64,000 nt of DNA from Antilocapra americana (lineage: Eukaryota > Chordata > Mammalia > Artiodactyla > Antilocapridae): assembly GCA_007570785.1 (NCBI GenBank), contig ML660201.1:39302588-39366587 (forward strand), read 5' to 3'. A program made the translations under genes and the position numbers. The notes beneath the pieces are model-generated. The model worked only from the letters and a program-made list of their open reading frames with translations, was not told the origin of the DNA and made no database searches. How positions within the stretch are numbered: the first letter of the stretch is position 1; each line of letters starts with the position of its first letter. This document shows, in pieces, positions 1-8,869 of the stretch.

Positions 1-110
1 ATACTAGCTGTACAACCCTAGGCAAGTCACAGAGCCTATAAAATGCCTTGCCTATACAATGGGACAGTAACTTCATAAAACTGTTTGAAGGATTAGCATT
101 ACTGTAGAGA
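1..110 (+). repeat. MIR-like SINE fragment
   Basis: Shows the MIR pattern of a 'loses few digits' core: ccctaggcaagtcac, then a counted-cell style tail with acaatgggacagtaa. Old and diverged, cut by the window edge. Confidence 0.5.
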
Positions 111-1656
111 CCTGGCTTATCACCGAAAGAACGGTGACTCGTAGTCTCGATGATCACACCGCACTCCGCCTGGGACCCACACTGCAGGACTGCCATCAGG
201 TCCCGGGCAGTGAGCTCCGCAGGGACAGCTGGTCTCAGCATCAAGTGTTTACTTTGTGACTCACGTTCTCCGTCTTGTTTTCCAGTGTCACATCCAGGTA
301 TCTGCAGGCATCGTGTTTCACCTATACATACACCGTCTTCAGGTGAACCTGAACCTCTGTAAGCGTCCCATTCTGAAACTCATGATGCTGGCATCCTTGC
401 TTTGCACCCTGATTTTGGGCTTTTCCACATTACCAACACAAACTAGAGTATGGTACACTATTAAACTACTCATTTATACACAACACTGCCCTCTAGTGAT
501 GAGAACGGTTCTTCTAGTAGTCTGTTTTAAGGATCCCCTTGATGTAAACAAACAAAAAATCTAGTTACTGATCCAGCAGCAGGAAATTTTTTTTTCCAGA
601 AAATGTGGGTGAATGCAACCAATTAATTTGATCTTATCTTCCTGATCGAAGAAACCAGCTGTGGTCTGAGCTACCATCTAAAGCCACAGAACATGGACTA
701 CCTGTATGTTCTACTATAGATTCCTAACAGTGCTGGCTGTGTACAGGATGACCAGTAATAAATAATTAGGCACGCTTCCTCTCTAACACCCCTCAACTCT
801 TAAGAATTTGGCCACCACAGTGTTTCTTCACAATTTTTTAATCTTACAATTATTTAATAAAAGCATGTATTATTTACGTAATGGGTGGGGACCCCCAAAA
901 TATTTTCAGGGGAGAGAAAAAAATCACCTGGATTGGTAAAATAGAAACTCTCCACTCAAGATCTATTCCAGGTTTAGAAAACCAATGGAGGTTGGCTGAC
1001 ATCCTGAAAGACTGATGTGGTCTTTAATTTTTGGCCCGACAGCTCCAAACTCAGGACACCTGTAACCTTGCTCACAGACGAGGACGACACAGCAGCTACT
1101 GCTCAGACTGGGCCTTGTGCTGACCTCTTTGTATCTGTCACCTCCAGCATTCCTGTATGGAGTCATTATCGCCGCTTTACAGATGGAACCAAGAGAGCTT
1201 ACAGAGCTGAGTCCAAGAAGCACATGAGCCCTCCCCCAGCGACAGGAAAACCATCTGAAGGGCAAGTGACACTGAAGGGTCAATAAATCACCGTCTTGGT
1301 GCAAACAGTAACAAATAAACTGATTCAGAAACTGCTGAACAGGATCTAACAATATTTACTCTTAAAAGATAGCTGTTCAGAGACGACCTATCTTCCATCG
1401 TTGCCTTTAATAATGAAATGCTTGCTACTTATAAACTCAGTGACTTTAGTGAGTTCTTATTCTACACAGATATAGGTATGTGTTATCTGAATGCAAGTCT
1501 AATTAGGTTTGAAATCCTAAAAGTAGAACATTAAGCTAAACGATAACTTTCCTAACACTTTTTTCATTTTTTTTTTCTCTTTTTTAATGGCACCTCATGG
1601 GAGCCTGGTTAACAATGTGCAACCTTCGAATCACCTCTGATCCCCTCTGTTCACTC

Positions 1657-1708
1657 TGTGTGTGTGTGTGTGTGTGTGTGTGCGCACACGCACGCGCGTG
1701 TGCGTGTG
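1657..1708. repeat. (GT)n microsatellite with GC-rich end
   Basis: An uninterrupted GT run of about 12 units passes into an impure alternating purine-pyrimidine GCGCAC/CGCGTG stretch. It sits beside the CHR SINE that follows. Confidence 0.9.
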
Positions 1709-1812
1709 ATCCCACATGGCTTGTGGGACCCTCCTCTCCTGACTAGGGATTAGATCCATGCCCCTGGCAGTGAAAACCTAGAGTCCTAACTATTGGACCA
1801 CCAGGGAACTGC
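1709..1812 (-). mobile_element. CHR-type tRNA-Glu SINE
   Basis: Reverse complement of the ruminant CHR-2 type SINE: cacatggcttgtgggacc, gattagatccatgcccctgg, and the end ggaccaccagggaact, which is the tRNA-like head. Common in cetartiodactyl genomes. Confidence 0.85.
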
Positions 1813-2024
1813 ATATTTTCTTTCAGTGCTGAAAACCTAGATAGATGATGAATATCCTTAAGCTGGAGCGAAGCAGAAGTGGACCCCGGAACCTCTCTCT
1901 ACTGGCTCCCCTCCCCCATACAGGTCTGTGAGCCCATCCTTGCTGAAGAACAGCAATCCCTGTTTTCCCCAGAGGCTTTCAATAATAACACTGATGTCTG
2001 AACTTGTATCTTTAAAGACGTACT

Positions 2025-2531
2025 TCAGGATTTGGGAGCTTCTGGGACCATAACTTTAACCCAGCCTTCCATAACAGTCTTTTTACTTTCTAGTACGGAA
2101 CATGATACTGCAATAATGGCAATGAACCGCTTCAGCTTTTTCACTTCTGCACAAGCTAAAACAACTTCCCCAACATATAAAGGGGCTGGAAAGTTAATTT
2201 CCTGGGAAAGAAACACACAGCCTGGCCCTGGCATTTTAGTACCGAGGAGCGCGGAAATAAGTCCATTGATCAAAACTCCATGGACAACTGTCCTTCCAAA
2301 TCTGGTGTGTTTTGCAAAATCTTCGTCTAAGTGCAAAGGATTGACATCCCCAGTTAATTCTGAGAAGGTGGCCACATCCCTCCGTGTGAAGACCCTCCTG
2401 AGCTCAGCCCGGTCTCCGACTCTGAGGTGCACGCGCTCTAAGGGCTGCCTGCTCAGCACTGCTTGGCTCAGGCAGATTCTCCTGTGAAGCCTACCCCACC
2501 AAAGGCGATGGCTGGACATTACTGGGAACAT
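2025..2531 (-). CDS. HTD2: Hydroxyacyl-thioester dehydratase type 2, mitochondrial
   Basis: Uninterrupted 168-codon frame read from the second half of the last RPP14 exon. It catalyses dehydration of (3R)-hydroxyacyl-ACP to trans-2-enoyl-ACP in mitochondrial fatty-acid synthesis (established for the human protein). Residues 1-33 are rich in Arg and Leu and lack acidic residues until Glu32, fitting a mitochondrial presequence. Residues about 38-165 form a single MaoC-like hotdog domain. The hydratase-2 motif [11 protein letters not shown] spans 59-69, with Asp62 and His67 as the expected catalytic pair, followed by [14 protein letters not shown] at 84-97. The first in-frame ATG is at 2531. A longer open frame exists only through a TTG codon at 2546, and 168 residues equals the human length. 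The ATG has A at -3. The gene starts 119 nt after the RPP14 stop and has no promoter of its own that I can see. Out-of-frame AUGs precede it (see findings). Confidence 0.95.
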   Translation of the reverse strand: MFPVMSSHRLWWGRLHRRICLSQAVLSRQPLERVHLRVGDRAELRRVFTRRDVATFSELTGDVNPLHLDEDFAKHTRFGRTVVHGVLINGLISALLGTKMPGPGCVFLSQEINFPAPLYVGEVVLACAEVKKLKRFIAIIAVSCSVLESKKTVMEGWVKVMVPEAPKS

Positions 2532-2650
2532 CTTCAGCACTCTCAAATTCCATCAACCGGAGCTTTTGGGCTGCTTCAGTCTCCAAACATTATGCTGGCA
2601 CCAAAAAGCACTTTTGAGAGGGAGGAATATTTTCTCAAATTGAAGACTAC
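2532..2650 (-). promoter_or_regulatory. RPP14-HTD2 intercistronic leader with upstream AUGs
   Basis: This is the spacer between the RPP14 stop (2651-2653) and the HTD2 start (2531). On the minus strand it has an ATG at 2590 that opens a 4-codon frame closed at 2576, and an ATG at 2553 in a different frame from HTD2 that stays open for 20 codons to a TAG at 2491, overlapping the HTD2 start. HTD2 must therefore be reached by reinitiation, leaky scanning or some other bypass. The effect of these AUGs is inference. Confidence 0.7.
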
Positions 2651-2707
2651 TCAATTCAATACAAGTTCCCTACTATTGCCAGATAATGCAAGGAGAAATG
2701 GAGAAAC
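2651..2707 (-). CDS. RPP14: RPP14 coding exon 5 (C-terminus)
   Basis: Follows a pyrimidine-rich acceptor (ctcttacag) and encodes residues 107-124, VSPFLLALSGNSRELVLN, then TGA. It is in phase 0 with the preceding exon. The human C-terminus ends in Asp where this one ends in Asn. The exon continues through the spacer into HTD2 with no splice signal between them, which makes the message bicistronic. Confidence 0.95.
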   Translation of the reverse strand, partial: VSPFLLALSGNSRELVLN

Positions 2708-3150
2708 CTGTAAGAGAGGGAAAAACATTTTAAGGCAGTATCAGGAGAAAACTGCCTGGAAATCCAGGACAGTGTGGAAGCATGCCCCGTTTCATAGGAG
2801 CCAGATCGGTGCAGTAGCATTTTAAAGAGCAGCTTGAGAGCTAGTCTGAGACAAATAGATGGGCATGACAAGCTCAGAGAGAACATGCCAACATATTGGG
2901 CACGAGGCATTGAGCAATGAGACTTTCCCACAGGTGTTCCAAGTCTGACCCCCAAGCCTGTCCCATACAACATAAAATCTAAGCATTCTGTCTCACTTTT
3001 TTCGTAACTACTGACACCCTGGGATCCCCCCCCCCCCAAGCTGGATGGCATTAACCACACTAGATTTATGCAAGCAAAAATGGGACACGTATTAGTATGT
3101 AATCTGATCTACTACTCAGCTTCAACTGGAATATGTGAAGGTGTCTTTAC
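2708..3150 (-). other. RPP14 intron 4
   Basis: A 443-bp phase-0 intron, GT-AG on the minus strand. Contains a C-run near 3030-3040. I see no gene and no recognised repeat. Confidence 0.85.
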
Positions 3151-3229
3151 CTGAATCACTCTGAAAGCACAGTTCTTGCCTTTATAGGATCCTAACAGGG
3201 TCAGAGAGCTCCACAATTTGACAAGACCA
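3151..3229 (-). CDS. RPP14: RPP14 coding exon 4
   Basis: A 79-nt exon: one nucleotide completes Ser80, then 26 codons, GLVKLWSSLTLLGSYKGK followed by NCAFRVIQ. Acceptor cgtag and donor CAG|GTAAAG are intact. The basic Lys-Gly-Lys turn and hydrophobic strands match the POP5/RPP14 fold, a small RNA-binding-like domain. Confidence 0.95.
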
Positions 3230-3655
3230 CTACGGAAAGATCAAGAAAGTGTCAGTAAAGATTCATCCCTGCAGCATCTCACTTGTACTTTTTTCTGAGA
3301 TGGGCCAGAAAGTAGTTTCTACTAGAAGCCTGATTTAAAGAAAACTTCACCATGTCAAGGCAGAGGACAGAATGAACCTCAATCAGGCATGTTTATAAAA
3401 TACCCACTTCTGAGTCTGCAACCATGACTATCGACTGGGAAACACCACAGCGGTAAGTAAATCCCGAGTCTGGCTCTCTGGACTATAAGTTCCTGGTGGG
3501 TGAGTGTTCACCTTCTCCCCCATCTAAACTTTCAAAAGCTGCTTGAAGTTCACAAGGACAAAACTCTCCTCATTCTCAGAAGGGAGCACTTCTGCTGTTT
3601 TTTACCACCCATCTCTCCGCTCTGTCACACTAGAAGGGTCCACCGTCAGTCATAC
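3230..3655 (-). other. RPP14 intron 3
   Basis: A 426-bp phase-2 intron, GT-AG. Nothing recognised within it. Confidence 0.85.
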
Positions 3656-3732
3656 CTGCTGCATATCCTCAGGATGGCCGACAGGGTCTTCTCGTCATAG
3701 GTCAGAACGTCCAAAGGCAAGGCAGCACCAAC
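3656..3732 (-). CDS. RPP14: RPP14 coding exon 3
   Basis: A 77-nt exon encoding VGAALPLDVLTYDEKTLSAI then LRICS plus two nucleotides of the next Ser codon. Acceptor ctgcttag and donor CAG|GTATGA are intact. The LPLDVL-TYDEKTLSAILRI segment is the conserved helix and strand of the RPP14/POP5 family. Confidence 0.95.
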
Positions 3733-3844
3733 CTAAGCAGAGAATGATACCGTTAGCAGATGAGTATCATCCTTACTCTTGAACTCTAATTGCTTTTCTC
3801 CTCCAAAAAATCTTTATTTTATTTAATGGTAGTAGAGTACAAGG

Positions 3845-4135
3845 CTTCTTTTCTTACAGCCCCCTCTGCCTGGATCATTCTTCCTATACCTTTCCATGTT
3901 GCTAAGACCTCTTTACTTTTCTCAAGTCTTTGTTTAAATTGCTCCTTCCCTGATGCCCAAGATTAAGTTCAGGAGCTTGCTACGTTCTTTCACACACAGG
4001 ACCCACCACTCCTTCCATAATACTCACCATTCTTGCCATTAATTGTTCAACATGGTTTCCTACTAACATAATCAACACCGACAGTCCGTGAGGCAGAAGC
4101 CATGTCTGTCTGTTTACAGCTACATCCCCAGGGAT
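3845..4135 (+). mobile_element. L2 LINE fragment
   Basis: Diverged L2 3'-end pattern: cctctgcctggatcattcttcc, a run of ctttactt/ctccttccctga, then a block ending catgtctgtctgtttacagc. Assignment by remembered consensus. Confidence 0.55.
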
Positions 4136-4179
4136 CAGGTTTCATACTTGACATATTGAAGGCGCATGGATTTTTCTTC

Positions 4180-4930
4180 CCTCACACTTTTTACTTTGAA
4201 AAACCAGAGTCACATCACATTGCAAAGCAATGTACAGGAGGGTTCCATGCACCCTTCACTAAGCCTCCCGCACTACCAGCATCTTGCGTAACTACCATAT
4301 AACATCAAAACCAGAAAACCCAAATTAATAATCAAGCTTTCCTGACTTTGCCAGTTATACACGCACTCATATTTGTTTACATGTGCATATGTGTAGTTCT
4401 GTGCAACACTGTCATATAGACTGTTTAATGTAACCATTACCATAATCAAGATAAAGAGCTATACCACCACAAGGCTCTCTTTCAACTTGCCTCCTCAGTC
4501 CTCAACCCATGCAAACACTAATCTGTCTCTAGACTATATAGTTATATATGATAATTACATTATTTCGGGAGCATTATATAAATGGAATCACTCAACATAT
4601 CACTTTTGGGGGTTGGCTTTTGTACTCTGGCTGCACCAAGCCACATGGCATGTGGGATGGTTCCCTAGAGAGCAAATCCTGGCCTCTGCAGTGAAAGTTG
4701 TCAGTCCTGACCACTAGGCCTCCAGGAAATGCCCACTTCTGTCAATTTTCTAATCAGACTGTTTGTGTTTCTTTTACTACTGAGTTTTAAGACATCTTTA
4801 TATATTCCAAATATCAGTCCTTTTGTGATTTGCAAATACATTCCCCCCAGTCTGTAATTTGGTTTTTCAGCCTCTGAAACAAGGTCTGTTGCAGAGTAAA
4901 GGTTTTTAATTTTGATGAGTGCTTGACAGA
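4180..4930 (+). mobile_element. Ancient mammalian L1 3' region, split by a SINE
   Basis: The L1M-type 3' region is recognisable on both sides of a CHR SINE: aaaccagagtcacatc and tatataaatggaatcac to the left, then tttatatattccaaat and cagtctgtaatttgg to the right. Diverged and without coding capacity. Confidence 0.65.
4601..4731 (-). mobile_element. CHR-type SINE inside ancient L1
   Basis: Reverse-complement CHR SINE: ctggctgcaccaagccacat, ggcatgtgggatgg, ending cactaggcctccaggaa. It interrupts the L1 fragment, so it is younger. Confidence 0.75.
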
Positions 4931-5392
4931 TTTTAATTTAATAAAACATATGTACCAGGAAATAATTTCCTGAGAATCATCTGTCTTTGCTTTCTCTTCA
5001 AAACTCCACTTGTTTTCAAGTGAATGTTAAAATAGTACTACTCAGAAGCGCTGGTCTGTGATAAGATAAGGAGCCACACCAGAGTGGAAACTGATAATAT
5101 CTGTGGACATAGTGTTTAGCTCAGGTCAGATTTTTCTCACTGAAGACTGTCTGAGAAAAGGAAATGGTGTGCTGACTGACATTCTGGTACAAGCCACTCA
5201 TCCTCACAGGGGGCAATAAAAAACAGTTTGCAGGTTGCCAGTCTGCACCACGGTTTGAGTAGCACCACACTAAACCATTTGCTTCACAAGTTTCTCATCA
5301 ACTAAAAGCCACATTAGAAAAACCTACTCAAAACCCACCGCTTCTAAAACTCTGCTTCTGCAGTTTCAAATAGAGTTTTAAAATAATTTCTG

Positions 5393-5740
5393 ACATATGG
5401 AATTTAGAAAGATGGTAACGAGAACCCTGTATGCGAGACAGCAAAAGAAACGCAGATGTATAGAACAGTCTTTTGGACTCTATGGGAGAGGGCAAGGGTG
5501 GGATGATATGGGAGAACGGCATTGAAATATGTTAATCATCATATGTGAAATCAGTCGCCAGCCCAGGTCTGATGCTCAGGGCTGGGGCACCGGGATGACC
5601 CAGAGAGAGGGAATCGGGAGGGAAGACGGAGGGGGGTTCTGGAAGGGGAACACATGTATACCCATGGCAGATTCATGTCAATGTATGGCAAAACCAACAC
5701 GATAATGTAAAGAAAATTAAAATAAATAAATAAATAAAAT
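5393..5740 (+). mobile_element. 5'-truncated ruminant L1 with 13-bp target-site duplication
   Basis: Typical ruminant L1 3' terminus: tatggaatttagaaagatgg, cgagacagcaaaagaaacg, ggtgggatgatatgggag, gggaacacatgtatacccat, tatggcaaaaccaacacg, then an AAATAAAT tail. A perfect 13-bp direct repeat, aaaataatttctg, flanks it at 5380-5392 and 5741-5753. Only the 3' end is present, with no open frame. Confidence 0.9.
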
Positions 5741-5786
5741 AAAATAATTTCTGGAAAAATGTCCTTTCAGTATGTCCTACAAAATC

Positions 5787-6002
5787 ATGCTAAATTGCTT
5801 CAGTCGTGTCAGATTCTGCAAGACCTTATGGACAATAGCCCACCAGGCTCCTCTGTCCATGGGATTCTCCAGGCAAAAAGACTGGAGTGGGCTGTCATGC
5901 CCTGCTCCAGGGGATCTTCCTGACCTAGGGACCAAACCTGCATCCCTTATGTCTCCTGCACTGGCAGGCGGGTTCTTTACCACTAGTGTCACCTGGGAAG
6001 CC
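5787..6002 (-). mobile_element. Bov-tA SINE with 11-bp target-site duplication
   Basis: Reverse-complement Bov-tA from cagtcgtgtcagattctgc to cacctgggaagcc. Flanked by the perfect direct repeat cctacaaaatc at 5776-5786 and 6003-6013. The insertion lies 45 bp from the RPP14 exon at 6048, on its donor side. Confidence 0.95.
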
Positions 6003-6047
6003 CCTACAAAATCTTAGTGGTGTTCAAACTACCAAGTGATTCTATAC

Positions 6048-6132
6048 CTCACCAAACAGGTCCTTAAGTGCTGAAATAAGCAGCTGTTTGAATTGTGCAG
6101 CATTCAGTCCAACCCCACAATCTTGAAATTCT
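6048..6132 (-). CDS. RPP14: RPP14 coding exon 2
   Basis: An 85-nt exon. One nucleotide completes Leu26, then 28 codons: EFQDCGVGLNAAQFKQLL and ISALKDLFGE. Strong acceptor (tttttttcttgcag) and donor GAG|GTATAG. The AAQFKQLLISALKDLFGE helix is the most conserved RPP14 segment. Confidence 0.95.
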
Positions 6133-6249
6133 CTGCAAGAAAAAAATTTTTAATGCACTGTGTTAAATTTCATACTACTCAGATTCATAAAAAAGGAATC
6201 TACTAAACTTCAATTTAAAAAAATAAGAAACTTAGGAGACGGAACTTAC
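6133..6249 (-). other. RPP14 intron 1 (coding)
   Basis: A 117-bp intron in phase 2, GT-AG, AT-rich, with the donor CT|GTAAGT. No embedded element. Confidence 0.9.
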
Positions 6250-6326
6250 AGGCGGACTTTCATGTAGTGGTACTCAGAGGGATTTTTGTAAACAATTCTT
6301 TCATATGTGGTGGCTGGGGCTGGCAT
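6250..6326 (-). CDS. RPP14: RPP14 coding exon 1 (start codon); ribonuclease P/MRP subunit p14
   Basis: Begins with ATG at 6326 (A at -3) and encodes MPAPATTYERIVYKNPSEYH followed by YMKVR and two nucleotides of Leu26. RPP14 is a nuclear/nucleolar protein associated with RNase P, which cleaves 5' leaders from pre-tRNA, and with RNase MRP. It belongs to the POP5/RPP14 family. The five exons total 124 codons, equal to the human protein. The exon's non-coding part probably extends to 6367, where tttttag provides an acceptor. Splice phases (2,0,2,0) close without error. Differences from the human protein I remember are conservative. Confidence 0.95.
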
Positions 6327-6367
6327 CTTTTTCGAGTGCTGATCACATCTACCTTGAGTCAAGATGG
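6327..6367 (-). other. RPP14: RPP14 5' UTR part of first coding exon
   Basis: A 41-nt leader before the ATG, bounded by a likely acceptor (minus-strand aatttttag at 6368). It contains no ATG upstream of the start. The acceptor choice is by motif only; ctcaag at about 6353 is an alternative. Confidence 0.55.
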
Positions 6368-6559
6368 CTAAAAATTACAAAGATATAAGCCATTTTTCAC
6401 TTTTTTTAAAAAGAGAATTTGAGCTATCTGATTTTTTAAAAGAACTCCTAGTACAATAACTCATTGGATTCTGGTCAAGCTGATGTTACCTGTACAGACA
6501 CAAAAGGAAGTTTCTATATTTTACATATGCCAGACGGCTGTATTCTCATTTAAATCCCA

Positions 6560-6760
6560 GCAAACATTTTCCCTCACTAAGTACCCAGCTCTGTGCTAAA
6601 TACTTCACATACTTTAGGTCACATCTTCAAAATGATCCCAGCAGGTAAATGCTATTAGTATCCCCATTTTGGAGATGAGAACAATGAGCGCTGGCAAAGG
6701 TGGCTACTACCTGCCCAAAGGCACAAAGAGATTCTAACTGCTCCTGAGTCCCCTCAAGAC
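6560..6760 (+). mobile_element. MIR SINE
   Basis: Carries the MIR core: taagtacccagctctgtgct, atactttaggtcacatc, tccccattttggagatgag, ctgcccaaaggcac. Confidence 0.75.
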
Positions 6761-7074
6761 CACTCAGGCATGATGCCTCTTAACGCAAATAAAAATAAAA
6801 GCATCAAGGAGTACAATCTGGGACCTTTTCTTCTTTACTCTCAGTCAACAAAGAACATGAGTAGGAGAAATGAGGGGTGGCAGCTCTGCTCCCAACACTG
6901 GACCTGCCTGTTCTGTCTGGAGGCCAGACCTGCACGGAGTTATTTGGCAGGCTCCTGAAAGTCTGAGCTTCAACAGCAAAGGTCTGAAAAGGAATGTCTG
7001 GAATGGACACTCAAGCCATTTCTAACAGATATGGGGCTTTCAAGAACTCAGAACACACTGGTCCCCCGGTATAG

Positions 7075-7345
7075 AACCCCTGTCCTTGGCTCCACTCCCA
7101 CCTCACTCACTCTGGACCACTCCTACTCAGCCTTCACATTTTAACTTAAAGTTCATCTCTTTCAGGAATATCATGTCTTCAAGGAGGTCTTCTCTGACAC
7201 CCTGTTTTCAGTTCTCTTGTTATGGAGTCTTTTAATATTGTCTATTTATCTAATATCTGCTCCCCCCAACTAAAGGGACCAGGAAACTGAGGTCCAGCCA
7301 TGGAAAGGGACTTTTTCAAAGTCACATAGCTATAAACCAGCATTT
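7075..7345 (+). mobile_element. L2 fragment followed by a MIR tail
   Basis: L2-like text (ccactcccacctcactcact, caaggaggtcttctctgaca, tctatttatctaatatctgc) runs into a MIR-like end (caggaaactgaggtcc, caaagtcacatagct). Confidence 0.5.
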
Positions 7346-7739
7346 ACAAACACACCTCTGGGCCCAGTTCCAACCACTCCCAGATGATGACTTCAAGAGA
7401 AAAGGAGAAGTCAGGGTCAAGCAGCTACATCCAACCATCCATTCAACAATCATGAATATTAACTGAGTGTGGCACAGAATATTCAACTAACACTTACTAA
7501 ATACACGACCGATCAGTTGGTAGTAGTATGAGCCCTGTATATTCAAAAGTATCTCTGATTTCAGACTGTACCTACTGCTTCTTTCCCCATCACCAGAGTC
7601 TCCCCTAACTAAAAGGGCAAGGAGAACAGGACTCTCAATCATTCCACTTACTGCCCAGCACACAACAGCTATTTTTGAAGCGTTACTGAGTACTTTAGAA
7701 GAGTTGGCTGCCTGAGGTAGATGAGTGAGATGGAGGCTG

Positions 7740-7895
7740 GGGCTTAGGATGCCAATAACAACAAAAACTCACACAGTATTCTGGAAATGGATAATAGTGA
7801 TGGCTATACAACAATATAAATGTACTTAATGCCAACAAACTGTACATTTTAAAATGGTAAATTTTATGTTATGCTTATTTTACAAAAACCCCCAC
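7740..7895 (+). mobile_element. Ancient L1 3'-terminal fragment
   Basis: Typical terminal text: ggaaatggataatagtgatgg, cttaatgccaacaaactgta, aaatggtaaattttatgtta. Diverged. Confidence 0.5.
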
Positions 7896-8204
7896 AAAAC
7901 ACTTAAGGAGAAGCTGTTTATTGAGCAGTCACTTCTGACCGGCCTCGGACAGGCCTGAGCCACAGCGTCACTGACAGCACTGCCCTCTGCAGGCTGTCCA
8001 GAGTAAAGGCGATGAGGGCTGGGAAGCTCTCCAAGCAGCCTGGCACATTCACCCGGCTCACCGGGAAAATGGGAGCACTTCCACGGTGGCTGTCATCACC
8101 ATCTCTCAAGTCAGCCTTTTTAGTAGCTGCAGGGATACTCATAACCTGACTTATTAGTAACAAGTGTCCCTGCTTTCCTCCCGAGTCTCTACAGCAGCCT
8201 CGGT

Positions 8205-8775
8205 GACCATATTAAAAACTAATCAGGCCACATCATTCCTCTGCTCGAAGCCTTGCAAAGGTTCCCTTTTCAGGGTAAAGCCAAAGTCTTTACAGCCCTG
8301 TAAGGTCCAACCTGATCGATACCCGCTACTTCCAAAGCCTTGACCTCGTGTTTTACCACTCTCCCCTGCTCAGTTCCTTCCACCACGCCGGCCTCCCCAG
8401 CTCCAGCTTTTCCCCTCCGGTCTCTGGACGTCTCTCCTAGCTTTTCCACATGCTAGAAATAATCTTCCTCCAGATAGCCACGTGGCTCACTCCCTTGCCT
8501 CTTTCATGACTTTGGTCAATTTCACCCCCGATCTGTTCCAGTGGCATTTTTATCTAGTGTCACCGCCCCGTGCCCCTGCTCTACTTTTTCCTCAAGGCAT
8601 TCACCACCCTCCAACATTAACTGTCAAGTTCATTTGTTCTTTACTTCAATTTCCCTCCCCAGCTCTACTAAAATATACGCTCCAAAAGAAACAGAGGGTT
8701 TTCTGTCGTGCTCTCTGTTGTTTCTCCAAAACCTAAAGCAATACATCGCATACGGCATGCATTCAATATATAATT
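8205..8775 (+). mobile_element. L2 LINE 3' end
   Basis: One of the clearer L2 copies: aggccacatcattcctctgc, gccctgtaaggtccaacctg, accactctcccctgctcag, cagatagccacgtggctcac, ending cctaaagcaatacatcgcat. No coding capacity. It abuts the RPP14 CpG island. Confidence 0.75.
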
Positions 8776-8869
8776 TTGAGACGAAATCAATGATTAAAAA
8801 AAAAAATAAAAGAGCCCTCGATTCCCTACTGTTGGCAGGTGACGTCCTTTTCAACTTTTTCTAACTTCC

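Larger units (their letters stand above)
1..2024 (-). other. 3' UTR / downstream flank of RPP14-HTD2
   Basis: This stretch follows the HTD2 stop codon on the minus strand. I find no open frame of interest and no canonical AATAAA on the minus strand. ATTAAA variants (plus-strand tttaat) occur at 1583-1588, 1406-1411, 853-858 and 837-842, so the transcript end cannot be fixed by reading. It also holds a MIR-like fragment at the left edge, a (GT)n run and a CHR SINE. How much of it is transcribed is inference. Confidence 0.5.
3733..6047 (-). other. RPP14 intron 2
   Basis: A 2.3-kb phase-0 intron made almost entirely of repeats: an L2 fragment, an ancient L1 split by a CHR SINE, a truncated ruminant L1 with target-site duplication, and a Bov-tA SINE that ends 34 bp from the 5' splice site. 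No gene seen. Confidence 0.85.

Noticed and set aside
2032..2487. 151-codon plus-strand frame opposite HTD2
   Set aside because: Antisense shadow of the HTD2 coding sequence; no independent signal.
2544..2546. TTG at 2546 as the HTD2 start (173 residues)
   Set aside because: Non-ATG start is not needed; ATG at 2531 has A at -3 and gives the 168-residue length of the human protein.
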